Of a DNA stretch of 64,000 bases, positions 9,664 to 19,601 are shown in pieces. Both the position numbers and the translations under genes were made by a program. This DNA comes from Bacillus sp. RAR_GA_16 (GTDB taxonomy: Bacteria > Bacillota > Bacilli > Bacillales > Guptibacillaceae): positions 372,001 to 436,000 of the forward strand of contig NZ_JAIUKZ010000018.1 in assembly GCF_020165985.1 (NCBI RefSeq), in the 5' to 3' direction. The notes beneath the pieces are model-generated. The model was given only the letters and a program-made list of their open reading frames with translations. It had not been told where the DNA came from and did no database searches. Position 1 is the first letter of the stretch; each line of letters opens with the position of its first letter.

Positions 9664-10138
9664 TCTCCTGGCACCTCCTTCAAAATGCTACCATGTTCAG
9701 GTATTAATAGTTTCTCTATAATAGGGTTGAAAAAATGTCCAACACCTTTATATACACAACATTGATTTGAATTAAACTTCCTCAAGCCTTGCGTAACGAA
9801 GTCCCGGGAAGAATGTGATATAAGGACTCTATTCCACAAATCCGGTTATTTCCCTTCTTTTATACGAGAATTACTCTTATTTTTTTGGGTAACGAACCCC
9901 TACTCTTCTCGCTAGCTTTCTATTTTTAAGGGGAGTCAATCTAAAGCAGTGCGTAAGTATTAGTCTACACCATGTGAAAGCAGTAGAAAAGTCACTGTTT
10001 CACGTATTTAAAAGAAATTCATTGTTTTCTTCCATTCTGCTATGCTATTTAGTGGTTTATCTGTACGATACCCTGCTTATAAGCGTTCGTTGATGAAGCT
10101 GATTCCCTGTCCATTAGAACAAGTATTATCAAACATTT
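9664..10138. other. Gene-free region between divIB and ftsA
   Basis: 475 bp with no convincing reading frame on either strand. B. subtilis has ylxW, ylxX and sbp at this place; I find no remnant of them. It holds a sigma-H-like promoter (9831-9857) and a weak sigma-A candidate nearer ftsA (TTGGAC, 16 bp, TATAGA on the minus strand near 9717-9744). The rest is A/T-rich with nothing recognisable. Confidence 0.6.
9831..9857 (-). promoter_or_regulatory. Sigma-H-like promoter upstream of ftsA-ftsZ
   Basis: Minus strand: GAAGGGAAA (9857-9849), 11-bp spacer, GTGGAAT (9837-9831). This fits the sigma-H consensus RnAGGAAWW-N11-12-RnnGAAT with one mismatch. In B. subtilis ftsAZ has a sigma-H promoter (P2) that raises expression at the start of sporulation. 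Confidence 0.6.
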
Positions 10139-10924
10139 TTATGAAGTCTCTTTTTTCTTTTCTTCGTCCGCTGGAGGCCCATCGTATGGTTCAAGCCAAC
10201 TTCCCTCATTTAAATAAAGAATTCCCTTGGCTTTATCTTTCAACTTCTCAACGATTAACGGATAACTGTTCATCTTTTCAGCAAAATCTGAAATGCTTGT
10301 TTTCACTTCATACCCATCCGTCATATATAGCGTTAAGTTAAACGCTTTATCTCCTTCGGGTGTGTAGTGAATCTCAGAAATACGATTAATAATACTTAAA
10401 TTTACCTTCCGAAGCTCACCAGCCATATCAGATAGCTCCGTACTTTCATTCCACTGCATCAAAATCGGAGCGCTCACTGGTGTATCCCCTTTAGGGAGTG
10501 CATCAAGAATCGCCCCTGATTGTAGAATCGGGAAATATTGACTTCCCTTTTTCAAGTAAGCGACTCGCGCATTCTCAACTACCTTCACTTTTGCTGTCAC
10601 AGGAAATTGTCTTGTGACAGTGACATCAGCAATCTCTTTCGACTGCTCTACTTTCTCCGCCACTTTCTCTTTGTTTAAATTCCAAAAGCTTACGCTATTA
10701 TCAAGCTCGCTCAATTGAATGATTTCTTTATCAGAAACGTAATTGTTGCCAGAAACTTCAACGTTCCGAATATGACTTAAGGAAGATTGGAAGTATATGA
10801 TCAGCAAAATTAAAAAGAAAAAGATTGATAGATATACAACCAACCTTCGATTAGCGCGCTGCTTCCTCTGCGCTTTTAGAGTGGGGATCCGGTCTTCAAT
10901 TGTTACAACTTTGCGATCTTCCAT
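10139..10924 (-). CDS. divIB: Cell division protein DivIB (FtsQ)
   Basis: 261 residues. Short cytoplasmic N-terminus, MEDRKVVTIEDRIPTLK; one membrane helix at about 30-48 (VVYLSIFFFLILLIIYF); a POTRA domain beginning IRNVEVSGNNYVSDKEII; a beta domain; and an acidic-basic C-terminal tail. It acts outside the membrane in the DivIB-DivIC-FtsL septal complex. The start at 10924 follows GGAGG by 7 nt; upstream in-frame codons lack an RBS. In contrast to B. subtilis, murG and murB are absent between spoVE and divIB, and divIB has its own promoter. Confidence 0.94.
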   Translation of the reverse strand: MEDRKVVTIEDRIPTLKAQRKQRANRRLVVYLSIFFFLILLIIYFQSSLSHIRNVEVSGNNYVSDKEIIQLSELDNSVSFWNLNKEKVAEKVEQSKEIADVTVTRQFPVTAKVKVVENARVAYLKKGSQYFPILQSGAILDALPKGDTPVSAPILMQWNESTELSDMAGELRKVNLSIINRISEIHYTPEGDKAFNLTLYMTDGYEVKTSISDFAEKMNSYPLIVEKLKDKAKGILYLNEGSWLEPYDGPPADEEKKKETS

Positions 10925-11034
10925 TGTCTTGCCTCCGTCTCCGGTAATTGAACTTCTGTCTACCCTTAAGATGTATAAAATGCTTATCATGGCAACCGAA
11001 CAGCATGATCCAGCAGTTAGTTCTCATTTCAATC

Positions 11035-11043
11035 ATTATAGCA
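11035..11043 (-). promoter_or_regulatory. Extended -10 promoter of divIB
   Basis: Minus strand TGCTATAAT, about 110 bp before the divIB start. No good -35 at 17 bp, as is usual for extended -10 promoters. Confidence 0.5.
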
Positions 11044-11168
11044 TAAGTTTAGCGCTTATTATCCTCCTGAAGGAAATTCATCCCAGAGAAATATTATGAT
11101 GCTTCTTAAAAGAACTTTACTTTTATCTACACGATTTGCTCTATGACAAGTCCCTCTAAATAGTATAG

Positions 11169-11194
11169 AAAAAAGCGCTCTAAATGAGCGCTTT
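11169..11194 (-). terminator. Terminator after spoVE
   Basis: Stem AAAGCGCTC / GAGCGCTTT with a 5-nt loop and a T run on the minus strand. It separates spoVE from divIB. Confidence 0.85.
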
Positions 11195-11211
11195 AAGGCT
11201 ATCGTTTACTG

Positions 11212-12312
11212 TTAAAACTTTGCGTAACGACTGATGTTAAGGAGAACCCCCATCGCAACAAGCATCAAAGTTAACGAAGAGCCTCCATAGCTTAGAAAGG
11301 GTAATGTAATCCCCGTTACTGGCATTAAACCAGTAACAACACCAATATTAATCATTACTTGAATGGCAAGCATTCCAATGATTCCTACTGCCAGAAGACT
11401 GCCAAACAAATCCGGTGCTCGTAAGGCGATACGGATTCCTCTCCATAGAAGGAGAGCAAACAATAGAATGACAAAAGTGCCGCCGATAAATCCCAGTTCT
11501 TCTGATAGAATAGCAAAAATAAAATCCGTTTGTGGTTCAGGTAAATAATAAAACTTCTGTCTACTTTGTCCAAGACCAAGTCCCATCAAACCACCGGGAC
11601 CAATCGCATAAAGAGATTGAATAATTTGGAAGCCGCTTCCTAATGGGTCACTCCAGGGATCCAGATAAGAAGTTATCCTGGCAATTCGGTAAGGTGCAGA
11701 CAATATTAGCACTGCAAAGCCTGCTAATCCGAGCATGCCTAGCCAAACGAAATGGGCGATTCTTGCGCCTGATATAAAAATCATCACAACACACGTTCCA
11801 ACCATCACCGCTCCTGTACCAAGATCCGGTTGAAGCATAATCATACCAAAAGCAATAAAAACAAGGCCAAGTGATGGGACAAGACCCTTTTTAAATGAGG
11901 TGATTCGCTTCTGATTTTCAGATAAGTATTTTGCAAGAAACGCAATCATCGCAAGCTTCGTAAACTCAGAAGGTTGAATCGAAAATGCACCAACGCCAAG
12001 CCAGCTTCGCGCTCCTCCTCGAACGAGGCCTACTCCTGGAATAAGGACCAGAATGAGCAGAATGAAGCAGATAAGCACACCTAATTTAGACCAGGTCCGC
12101 CACGTCCAATATTCTACGTTCATAACGAAGAACATGGCAGCCACCCCTACCCCTGCAAAAAGAAGCTGTCTTTTCGCAAAGAAAAACGCGTCGTCAAATT
12201 TATAGGAGGCCCACACGGCGCTTGCACTGTAAACCATGATTAATCCAATTGCTAACAGGACGAGTGTTGCAGTTAAAAAGACCAGGTCTGGCGTTGATTT
12301 GGTTTTCGGCAA
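11212..12312 (-). CDS. spoVE: SEDS glycosyltransferase SpoVE (sporulation paralogue of FtsW)
   Basis: 366 residues from a TTG at 12312 (GGAG 10 nt upstream), exactly the B. subtilis SpoVE length. About ten membrane helices. Diagnostic stretches: SPDL-like start (STPDLVFLTATLVLLAIGL), MVYSASAVWASYKFDDAFFF, GVGAFSIQPSEFTKLAMI, QPDLGTG, SLYAIGPGGLMGLGLGQSRQ and LPFLSYGGSS near the C-terminus. It polymerises lipid II for cortex or septal peptidoglycan with the partner SpoVD, encoded upstream. The YKFDDAFFFAKRQ stretch and its place beside murD distinguish it from FtsW (59.4-60.6 kb). Confidence 0.95.
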   Translation of the reverse strand: MPKTKSTPDLVFLTATLVLLAIGLIMVYSASAVWASYKFDDAFFFAKRQLLFAGVGVAAMFFVMNVEYWTWRTWSKLGVLICFILLILVLIPGVGLVRGGARSWLGVGAFSIQPSEFTKLAMIAFLAKYLSENQKRITSFKKGLVPSLGLVFIAFGMIMLQPDLGTGAVMVGTCVVMIFISGARIAHFVWLGMLGLAGFAVLILSAPYRIARITSYLDPWSDPLGSGFQIIQSLYAIGPGGLMGLGLGQSRQKFYYLPEPQTDFIFAILSEELGFIGGTFVILLFALLLWRGIRIALRAPDLFGSLLAVGIIGMLAIQVMINIGVVTGLMPVTGITLPFLSYGGSSLTLMLVAMGVLLNISRYAKF

Positions 12313-12379
12313 TAGACCCACGCTCCGTTATGTCGATTTTACCTAACCGATCTTACCGGATAAGCAAGACAACCCCTTA

Positions 12380-13720
12380 TTAGAGTCTATGCATTGCCTC
12401 GATAAAGATGTCTCCTCGTTCTTCAAACGTTTTAAACTGATCCCAGCTTGCGCAAGCTGGTGAAAGAAGAATAACATCTCCCGTTTCGGATAGATGATAC
12501 GCTGTTGAAACAGCTTCTTCTACATTATCGACAACTGTGACAGAATTCAGTCCTGCTTGATTGGCCGTCTCCTTTAATTTTGGAGCCGTTTGGCCAAACG
12601 TAATGAGATGCTTTACTTTTGATTTAAAATAGGTGGCTAAATCATCGAATCCGTTTCCGCGATCAAGACCACCTGCAAGAAGAATCACAGGCTTATCGAA
12701 TGAATCTAACGCTTTTTTAGTCGCGATTGAGTTCGTTGCTTTTGAATCGTTGAAGAATTTCCGACCACTGACTTCTCCTACAAATTGGAGACGATGTTTT
12801 ACTCCGTGAAAATTCGTCAGTTCCTCATAAATTTTTTCATTCGAAACACCTGATAACTTCGCTACCGCAATAGCAGCAAGTGTGTTTTCAATGTTTTGCT
12901 TCATCGAAAGCTCATCAATTTTAATCACTCTCTCGTTTTTAAAAACGATCCATTCTCCCTCAATACTAACTCCGGTATCGAGCTTTTTCGTAGCAGAGAA
13001 TGGAACAAGCGAAGCTTTTGATGCTTCGGCATACGAAGAAACGATCGAATCATCTGCATTATAAACGGCAAAATCAGCACTCGTTTGATTCTGGAACATA
13101 CGGGCTTTTGCTGCTGCATAAGCGTCTTTAGTACCATGATAATCAAGATGTGCTTCATAAATATTCAGCAGTACGGAAATGTGCGGATGGAAATTGACTG
13201 TTCCTTGTAATTGAAAGCTTGATAGCTCCGTCACAAGCGTTTGATCAGGTGTCGCTTCAGCAGCTACTTCACAAACAACTGTACCGATATTTCCTGCAAC
13301 GATTGGATTTGCCGGTGTATGATTTAATAGTTGTCCGATTAATGTCGTGGTCGTTGTTTTTCCATTCGAACCAGTAATCGCAATAAATGGTGCTTCAGAA
13401 ACCTCTCCAGCAATTTCTACTTCAGTTACGATCGGAATTTTTTTCTTCGCAGCTTCTACAAGTAGCGGATTTTGATAAGGAATACCCGGGTTTTTAACAA
13501 TCAAGTCAATCCCATCAAGTAGCTCAAGTGGATGTCCCCCACCAATCACGTTAAACCCTAACTGCTCAAGTTCGATCGCTTTTGGATTGTTTGAAACTTC
13601 CTCTCGATCATTCACTGTCACTTTTGCGCCAAGAGAGCGAAGCAATTTGGCTGCAGCAAAACCGCTTTTCGCTATTCCTAATACGAGTACTGATTTATTT
13701 TCATAGTTTACCTTTTTCAT
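12380..13720 (-). CDS. murD: UDP-N-acetylmuramoyl-L-alanine--D-glutamate ligase
   Basis: 446 residues. N-terminal Rossmann-like domain with VLVLGIAKSGFAAAKLL; ATP P-loop [15 protein letters not shown] (about 113-127); HLDYHGTKDAYAAAK; C-terminal NDSKATNSIATKKALDSF and the LSPACASWDQFKTFEERGD signature. It adds D-Glu to UDP-MurNAc-Ala in the cytoplasm. The ATG at 13720 overlaps the mraY stop (TAATG) and has GAGGTG 8 nt upstream; an ATG three codons earlier is possible. Confidence 0.97.
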   Translation of the reverse strand: MKKVNYENKSVLVLGIAKSGFAAAKLLRSLGAKVTVNDREEVSNNPKAIELEQLGFNVIGGGHPLELLDGIDLIVKNPGIPYQNPLLVEAAKKKIPIVTEVEIAGEVSEAPFIAITGSNGKTTTTTLIGQLLNHTPANPIVAGNIGTVVCEVAAEATPDQTLVTELSSFQLQGTVNFHPHISVLLNIYEAHLDYHGTKDAYAAAKARMFQNQTSADFAVYNADDSIVSSYAEASKASLVPFSATKKLDTGVSIEGEWIVFKNERVIKIDELSMKQNIENTLAAIAVAKLSGVSNEKIYEELTNFHGVKHRLQFVGEVSGRKFFNDSKATNSIATKKALDSFDKPVILLAGGLDRGNGFDDLATYFKSKVKHLITFGQTAPKLKETANQAGLNSVTVVDNVEEAVSTAYHLSETGDVILLSPACASWDQFKTFEERGDIFIEAMHRL

Positions 13721-14694
13721 TACATCCACACCTCAAGATAGATTCCAAACGCTGCACATATTAACCCTACTGTCCAGAATGTAGCGACCACGCGCCATTC
13801 TGTCCAACCAGAAAGTTCGTAGTGGTGATGAAGCGGGCTCATTTTAAACACGCGCTTCCCTGTTGTTTTAAATGATGCAACTTGTATAATGACTGACAAT
13901 GTTTCAATGACAAAAACGCCACCAACGATGACAAGGAGGAGCTCAAGCTTGGTCATAATGGCAACAGCGGCAAGCGCTCCACCAAGAGCAAGCGAGCCGG
14001 TATCACCCATGAAGACTTTTGCTGGATGAGCATTAAAAACGAGAAACCCAAGAACCGCTCCAACCACACTTACTGAGAAGATCGCTACATCATACATGTA
14101 AACTGCAGCTGCTAAAATGGCAAAAGCTCCGAAAGCAATAGCTGCTGTACCAGCAACAAGACCATCCAAACCATCCGTTAAATTTACCGCATTGGAAGCA
14201 CCAACCAGCATCACAAATAGTAGAACGACATATCCAATGCCAATATCAAAGCTAATTTCTGTACCAGGTACGCGAATAGCAGTATCAAACCCAACCGTTC
14301 TTAAACCAAAATAAACGAGAATCGCAATCACCATTTGACCTAGTAGCTTTTGCTTGGAAGTTAAGCCAAGATTTCGTTTTTTTACTACTTTAATGAAATC
14401 ATCTAAAAACCCAATGAGACCATATCCAACTGTCACAAACAAAAGTAGCCAAATTTGGGTTGAAATTTCATCATATTTCAATGCAATGATGACCGTACCT
14501 AGAATAATCGCAAGAATAATAATTAAGCCACCCATAGTCGGCGTACCAGATTTCTTTTGGTGAGATTTTGGTCCTTCTTCCCGAATACTCTGTCCAAATT
14601 TAAGTCTTCTTAAATAAGGTATAAATACCGGTGATACAAGCACCGCTATAATAAAAGATGTTAGCAAACTAAAAATTAATAATTGTTCAATCAC
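13720..14694 (-). CDS. mraY: Phospho-N-acetylmuramoyl-pentapeptide transferase MraY
   Basis: 324 residues with about ten membrane helices. It makes lipid I. Conserved features: PTMGGLIII near residue 53, [11 protein letters not shown]-like [20 protein letters not shown] (about 93-112), [12 protein letters not shown] (about 170-181), [16 protein letters not shown] (about 227-242) and the histidine motif [13 protein letters not shown] (about 285-297). The aspartates in LDD, TDGLDG and GDTGS are the catalytic or Mg-binding set. GTG start with AAGGAGG. Part of the dcw operon, 12 bp after murF. Confidence 0.97.
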   Translation of the reverse strand: MIEQLLIFSLLTSFIIAVLVSPVFIPYLRRLKFGQSIREEGPKSHQKKSGTPTMGGLIIILAIILGTVIIALKYDEISTQIWLLLFVTVGYGLIGFLDDFIKVVKKRNLGLTSKQKLLGQMVIAILVYFGLRTVGFDTAIRVPGTEISFDIGIGYVVLLFVMLVGASNAVNLTDGLDGLVAGTAAIAFGAFAILAAAVYMYDVAIFSVSVVGAVLGFLVFNAHPAKVFMGDTGSLALGGALAAVAIMTKLELLLVIVGGVFVIETLSVIIQVASFKTTGKRVFKMSPLHHHYELSGWTEWRVVATFWTVGLICAAFGIYLEVWM

Positions 14695-14706
14695 TGTACT
14701 GCCTCC

Positions 14707-16062
14707 TTATGATTCTTTCCCTAATGCCTGTAGTATGGTTTCGAGTCCAAGTCCTCTTGATGCTTTTAATAAAACAGCTGTTTGTTCATCAAGTCGACCC
14801 GATAAATAGGATGCGGCATCTTCTTTGTTGTCAAAGGAAACAGCAGGTACTTGCGTTTCATTTTCCTTCATCCCATCATAAATCCATTTTGCTTTGTCAC
14901 CAACGGTAATCACTTCTGTAATCGATGGTCTGACCGAGGTTGCAATGTCCCGGTGAAGAAATTCTTCCTGATCCCCAAGTTCATACATATCCCCAAGTAT
15001 AGCGATTTTTTTATGAAACCCTTCTAATTCAGCGAGCGTTTCTAACGCTGCTTTCATTGAAGTTGGACTTGCGTTATACGCATCGTTAATAATGAGCGCT
15101 CCAGAGGATAAGCGAAATTGTTCAAGCCTCATTCCAGTTAGTTTTAAGGAAGAGAGAGATTTTCGAATTTGATCTTCCGTCATCCCTAACTTTCTGGCAG
15201 AAGCAATACTATAGACGGCGTTTTTTATATTATGTTTACCTAATAATGAAATTTCGAACGGTTCTTTTTCATTTTTCAGTGTAAACACATAGCCATTTTC
15301 TCGCTTTTCGACATGATCAATTTGAAGCTCATTTTTATCTTCATACCCGCATGAAATCACGTTTTTATGCATTGGCGTTAGGAGTGGCTCATCACCATCG
15401 ATGACGAGAACGCCGTCAGCCTTAAGTCCTTCAGCGATTTCCATCTTTGCTTTTGCAATATTTTCACGGCTACCAAGTTGAAGTAAGTGTGACTCACCAA
15501 TATTTGTAATAACAGCAACGTCAGGTTGTGCAATTTGAGTTAGAAGTGAAATTTCGCCAAGTCCACTCATTCCCATTTCTAAAATTAACACGTCTGTGTC
15601 TTCAGGCATCGCAAGCACGGTCATGGGTAGTCCCCAATGATTGTTTAAATTGCCTTGCGTTTTATACGTTTTATACTTTGGACTAAGGACAGCTTCAAGC
15701 ATATCTTTCACAGTCGTTTTTCCATTACTTCCAGTAACGCCAATGACATAAGGTTTTTGCTGTTTAAGCACCTGTTTCGCAAGTTCTTGAAAGCCAACAG
15801 TCGTATCGTCTACTTCATACACATTAATTTTACCTACAAGGTCTTTAGGAAAAGGCTTGTTTTTCTCCCAAAGGGTTCCTGTCGCTCCATTCACAATCGC
15901 CGCATCAATAAAACGATGCCCATCAAAAACTTCACCAACGATTGGAACGAATAGTTTATTTGTGCAATCCTTACGCGTGTCCGTTGCCACACCTTCAAAG
16001 ACCAGTTCCTGATCAACTGGTCCATGACTAATTTCGTTTAGTAATTTTGAAGAGAACTTCAT
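14707..16062 (-). CDS. murF: UDP-N-acetylmuramoyl-tripeptide--D-alanyl-D-alanine ligase
   Basis: 451 residues. P-loop [16 protein letters not shown] (about 106-121), [36 protein letters not shown] and [15 protein letters not shown], all MurF hallmarks. It attaches D-Ala-D-Ala to complete the UDP-MurNAc-pentapeptide. It overlaps murE by 4 nt (coupled). In B. subtilis murF is outside the dcw cluster, next to ddl; its place here between murE and mraY is the arrangement found in many other bacteria. Confidence 0.96.
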   Translation of the reverse strand: MKFSSKLLNEISHGPVDQELVFEGVATDTRKDCTNKLFVPIVGEVFDGHRFIDAAIVNGATGTLWEKNKPFPKDLVGKINVYEVDDTTVGFQELAKQVLKQQKPYVIGVTGSNGKTTVKDMLEAVLSPKYKTYKTQGNLNNHWGLPMTVLAMPEDTDVLILEMGMSGLGEISLLTQIAQPDVAVITNIGESHLLQLGSRENIAKAKMEIAEGLKADGVLVIDGDEPLLTPMHKNVISCGYEDKNELQIDHVEKRENGYVFTLKNEKEPFEISLLGKHNIKNAVYSIASARKLGMTEDQIRKSLSSLKLTGMRLEQFRLSSGALIINDAYNASPTSMKAALETLAELEGFHKKIAILGDMYELGDQEEFLHRDIATSVRPSITEVITVGDKAKWIYDGMKENETQVPAVSFDNKEDAASYLSGRLDEQTAVLLKASRGLGLETILQALGKES

Positions 16063-17522
16063 CCTTTTCGCTCCTTTATGGCTTGACGTGCAACTTGTCG
16101 ATCATCAAAATCTAGAACTTGATCTCCAACAATTTGATAAGTTTCATGCCCTTTTCCTGCAATTAGAACAACATCACCATCAACGGCATTTGTAATGGCG
16201 TGTTGAATCGCTTCTGCTCGATCCGTTATTCTTATATAATGACCTTTTACACCTTCAACCATATCGTCTAAAATGCGCTCAGGGTCTTCACTTCGCGGGT
16301 TATCTGAAGTTAAAACGGCTGTATCCGCTAATTCCGTTGCAATCTTGGCCATAAGTGGTCGCTTCGTTCGATCACGATCTCCCCCACATCCAACCACTGC
16401 AAAAACGTTTCCTTTTGCCATTTCTTTTACGGTTAATAAAACATTTTCTAGACTGTCCGGTGTATGAGCATAATCGACGATAACAGGGAATTGTTGTCCC
16501 TCATCGACCAGTTCAAAACGACCAGGTACACCCGTAATTTTTTCAAGGCTAGTAAGAATGTGGTCTAGTTCCAATCCGTTCGCAAGACATGCGGCGATTG
16601 CTGCAAGTGCGTTGTATACGCTAAATTTACCCGTAAGCATTAGTTTAACATCACGAATGTTTTCAGGCGTGATTAAACGAAATCTTGTCCCATTAGCAGA
16701 AAACGAAATTTCTTCAGCTCGAATATCTGCGTCACGATCAATGCCATATCTTAAAACATGCGCCGAAGTCATTTTCTCATATTGAAGACTAGCGTCATCA
16801 TCCGCGTTAAGTACAGCGACCTTTTTTCTCCCTGTATCATATGTATTACCTAATTGTGAAAAAAGAAGACCTTTTGCCTGGCGATATTCTTCCATCGTCC
16901 CATGGTAATCGAGATGATCCTGAGTTAAATTGGTAAACACAGCAATATCATAATCACATCCTCTTACGCGCCCGAGCGTTAAAGCATGAGACGACACTTC
17001 CATAACTGCCGTATGAACTTGACGGTCACGCATTCTTGCAAATTGTTTTTGAAGTAACAGTGGCTCGGGCGTTGTGTTCTTTGTTTCAAATTCTTCATCG
17101 GCTATTTTCATATTAATTGTTCCGATTAACCCGGTTGTCTGCTTTTTATCTCTGTGAATCTGTTCAATTAGATGGGACACTGTGGTTTTTCCATTTGTAC
17201 CGGTAATGCCAATTAATGAAAATGATTTCGTCGGGTGTTCATAGAAATAATTGGCCAGTTCTGCGAGTGCGCGATGCGCATCTCTAACTAGAATAACCGG
17301 TACGGATACAGAAAGTTCTTTTTCTGAAACGAGCGCAACAGCTCCTTGTTGAACAGCCTGTTCGGCAAAATCATGGCCATCTACGGTATAACCCGGAATG
17401 CATACGAAAAGACTGCCGCCTGTTACTTCTCGGCTATCACTTTCGATCGAACTAATTTCGGGATTTCCTTTTCCTACCTGCTTATATGTAAGTAATGCAT
17501 GGAGAAGATCGTGTAATTTCAT
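16059..17522 (-). CDS. murE: UDP-N-acetylmuramoyl-L-alanyl-D-glutamate--2,6-diaminopimelate ligase
   Basis: 487 residues. ATP motif [20 protein letters not shown] (about 107-126), [23 protein letters not shown], and the substrate-choice motif [10 protein letters not shown] (DNPR, near residue 405), which marks meso-diaminopimelate rather than lysine addition. Hence the wall is DAP type. The ATG at 17522 follows AAAGG by 10 nt and gives [10 protein letters not shown], close to the B. subtilis start; a TTG three codons upstream is less likely. Confidence 0.96.
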   Translation of the reverse strand: MKLHDLLHALLTYKQVGKGNPEISSIESDSREVTGGSLFVCIPGYTVDGHDFAEQAVQQGAVALVSEKELSVSVPVILVRDAHRALAELANYFYEHPTKSFSLIGITGTNGKTTVSHLIEQIHRDKKQTTGLIGTINMKIADEEFETKNTTPEPLLLQKQFARMRDRQVHTAVMEVSSHALTLGRVRGCDYDIAVFTNLTQDHLDYHGTMEEYRQAKGLLFSQLGNTYDTGRKKVAVLNADDDASLQYEKMTSAHVLRYGIDRDADIRAEEISFSANGTRFRLITPENIRDVKLMLTGKFSVYNALAAIAACLANGLELDHILTSLEKITGVPGRFELVDEGQQFPVIVDYAHTPDSLENVLLTVKEMAKGNVFAVVGCGGDRDRTKRPLMAKIATELADTAVLTSDNPRSEDPERILDDMVEGVKGHYIRITDRAEAIQHAITNAVDGDVVLIAGKGHETYQIVGDQVLDFDDRQVARQAIKERKG

Positions 17523-17558
17523 CTCTTTCAAACCTTTCTAGTTTGCTGACATATTTTC

Positions 17559-17593
17559 AGAAAACAAGCCAAGAGCATACGCCTTGGCTTGTT
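17559..17593 (-). terminator. Hairpin terminator between spoVD and murE
   Basis: Stem AACAAGCCAAG / CTTGGCTTGTT followed by TTTTC on the minus strand. It may only partly stop transcription, since murE has no clear promoter of its own. Confidence 0.6.
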
Positions 17594-17619
17594 CATTACT
17601 TATTGTACTCACCGGTCGC

Positions 17620-19539
17620 TTATTTGTCACCCATATAAAGCCGAATTTCTGAACCAACCGGTAATTTCACACCAGGTTCTGGCGCCTGAGCGACAACAAT
17701 ATCGCCTTCGCCACTTGAATCAATTTTCAAATTATACATGGCTTCCCGAATTTCTTTTGATGACATTCCCACTAAATTCGGCATTTCGATCATCTCTTCA
17801 TCTTGCCATGTCTTTTCTTTCTCAATCTGGTCTTCCCTTTTTTCAACCCCCATAACCTTCAAACTATCCTGGATAATGTTACCTACGATTGGCGCTGCAA
17901 CAATACCACCAAATTGAAGCGTGTCTTTCGGATTGTCAATTGCCACGTACACAACAATTTGTGGATCATCAGCTGGTGCAAAGCCGATAAAGGAGACAAT
18001 GTGATTGTTTTTTAAATAGGCACCGTCTTTCGCCTTTTGAGCCGTTCCGGTTTTCCCCCCTACACGGTATCCATCCACATAGGCGTTCTTTCCAGTTCCA
18101 AGTGCCACAACTGTTTCAAGCGCATGCCTTACTTCTTTTGATGTTTCTTCTGAGATTACTTGTCGTTTTGCTGTTGGCGTGTTTTTGCTTACCACAGCTC
18201 CAGTTTCCGGATCTAACCATTCTTTAGCAATATAGGGTTCATAGAGAGTGCCGCCATTTACAGCAGCCGAGACTGCAGTCACTTGCTGGATTGGTGTAAC
18301 TGAAACTCCTTGACCGAATGCTGTCGTTGCAAGCTCGAGTGGTCCTACATTATCAACATCGAATAGGATGCCACTTGCTTCTCCCTGTAAATCGATACCA
18401 GTCTTCTCACCAAAACCAAATTTATCAATATAGGAAAAGAGCTTTTCCTTACCAAGACGTTCCCCTAATAGAACAAAACCAGGGTTACAAGAGTTTTGAA
18501 CACCTTCTAAAAAAGTTTGACTCCCATGACCTCCCGCTTTCCAACACCTTAACTTTGTTCCTGCTACTTCAATACTACCGGGGTCATGAAAGTGATCGTT
18601 TTCTAGATCCACTTTTCCCTCTTCAAGCGCTGCAGCCAGCGTAATGATTTTAAATGTTGATCCCGGTTCATATGTGCTCCAAACGGGTTTATTTTGGTTC
18701 CAAACGTCTGGAGATACTTCTTGAAATTCTTCAGGGTTAAAATCTGGTCTTGATGACATGCCAAGAATTTCACCTGTGTTCGGATCCATTGCGATAGCTG
18801 CTGCTCCATCTGGATGATAAGTCGCTTCAGCAATATCAAGTTCTCGTTCCATAATCGTTTGGATTTTAGAATCAATTGTTAAGCGAAGGTCGAGTCCATC
18901 AACAGGTTCTGTATAATCATCTGCAAGCGAAGGCATTCGCTTTCCTTTTGCATCTGCGTAATATTCAACCTGTCCCTTCTCCCCACTTAATTCTTCATCA
19001 TAATAAAGTTCAATGCCTGTTAAACCTTGATTATCAATCCCACTAAAACCAAGGACGTGAGCTAAAAAATCCCCGTTTGGATAATGACGTTTGTTATCTT
19101 CAGCGATGTAGACCCCTGCAAGATTCAACTTTCGAATTTCATTCGCTTTCTCATTCGTCATTTTCTTGCCTTCAGGTCGGATCCAGACCATTGATTCATT
19201 TTGAGTGATTGTTTCATAGACTTTTTCTTTACTTGTATTAAGCGACGCTGCGAGAGCTTCGGCTGTAGCTGCTGGATTTTGAAGCTGTCTCGGAACAATC
19301 AAGACAGATGGAGCACTAATGTTTGTTGCGAGTGCTACGCCGTTACGATCTAGGATCTCTCCTCTACTTGGTTCAAATGGGATGTTTCGACTCCATGAAT
19401 CTTTTGCTTTCTCACTAAGCCAGCTTCCCATCACCAGCTGTACATAACCAAGTCTTACAACGACTACTGCAAAAATAAATAGTCCAACGATAAGGGCAAT
19501 CACAAGTCTTCTTCGAACAGTGACATTCGAAACGCGCAT
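17620..19539 (-). CDS. spoVD: Sporulation-specific class B penicillin-binding protein SpoVD
   Basis: 639 residues. One N-terminal membrane helix (about 12-33), PBP dimerisation domain, transpeptidase with active-site YEPGSTFKII (Ser in STFK), SCN (in QNSCNPGF) and GGKTGTAQK. One C-terminal PASTA domain (from about 575, MPNLVGMSSKEIREAMY). Two cysteines 19 residues apart (LRCWK and SCNPG) match the redox pair that StoA keeps reduced in B. subtilis SpoVD. It crosslinks cortex peptidoglycan with SpoVE. RBS GGGAGG; a 62-bp gap after pbpB probably holds a sigma-E promoter, but I see no clear match. Confidence 0.95.
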   Translation of the reverse strand: MRVSNVTVRRRLVIALIVGLFIFAVVVVRLGYVQLVMGSWLSEKAKDSWSRNIPFEPSRGEILDRNGVALATNISAPSVLIVPRQLQNPAATAEALAASLNTSKEKVYETITQNESMVWIRPEGKKMTNEKANEIRKLNLAGVYIAEDNKRHYPNGDFLAHVLGFSGIDNQGLTGIELYYDEELSGEKGQVEYYADAKGKRMPSLADDYTEPVDGLDLRLTIDSKIQTIMERELDIAEATYHPDGAAAIAMDPNTGEILGMSSRPDFNPEEFQEVSPDVWNQNKPVWSTYEPGSTFKIITLAAALEEGKVDLENDHFHDPGSIEVAGTKLRCWKAGGHGSQTFLEGVQNSCNPGFVLLGERLGKEKLFSYIDKFGFGEKTGIDLQGEASGILFDVDNVGPLELATTAFGQGVSVTPIQQVTAVSAAVNGGTLYEPYIAKEWLDPETGAVVSKNTPTAKRQVISEETSKEVRHALETVVALGTGKNAYVDGYRVGGKTGTAQKAKDGAYLKNNHIVSFIGFAPADDPQIVVYVAIDNPKDTLQFGGIVAAPIVGNIIQDSLKVMGVEKREDQIEKEKTWQDEEMIEMPNLVGMSSKEIREAMYNLKIDSSGEGDIVVAQAPEPGVKLPVGSEIRLYMGDK

Positions 19540-19601
19540 AAATTCATCCTCCCTGATTATGCTCGTTCCACTATATGTTTTTTGTTCGAAAGTTAGACCT
19601 G

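Noticed and set aside
10042-10341. 99-codon plus-strand frame over the divIB end and the gap
   Set aside because: Most of it is antisense to divIB; no RBS and no recognisable protein.
19540-19601. Sigma-E promoter between pbpB and spoVD
   Set aside because: ACATATA and CATAATC are present but only about 10 bp apart, not the spacing expected for sigma-E.
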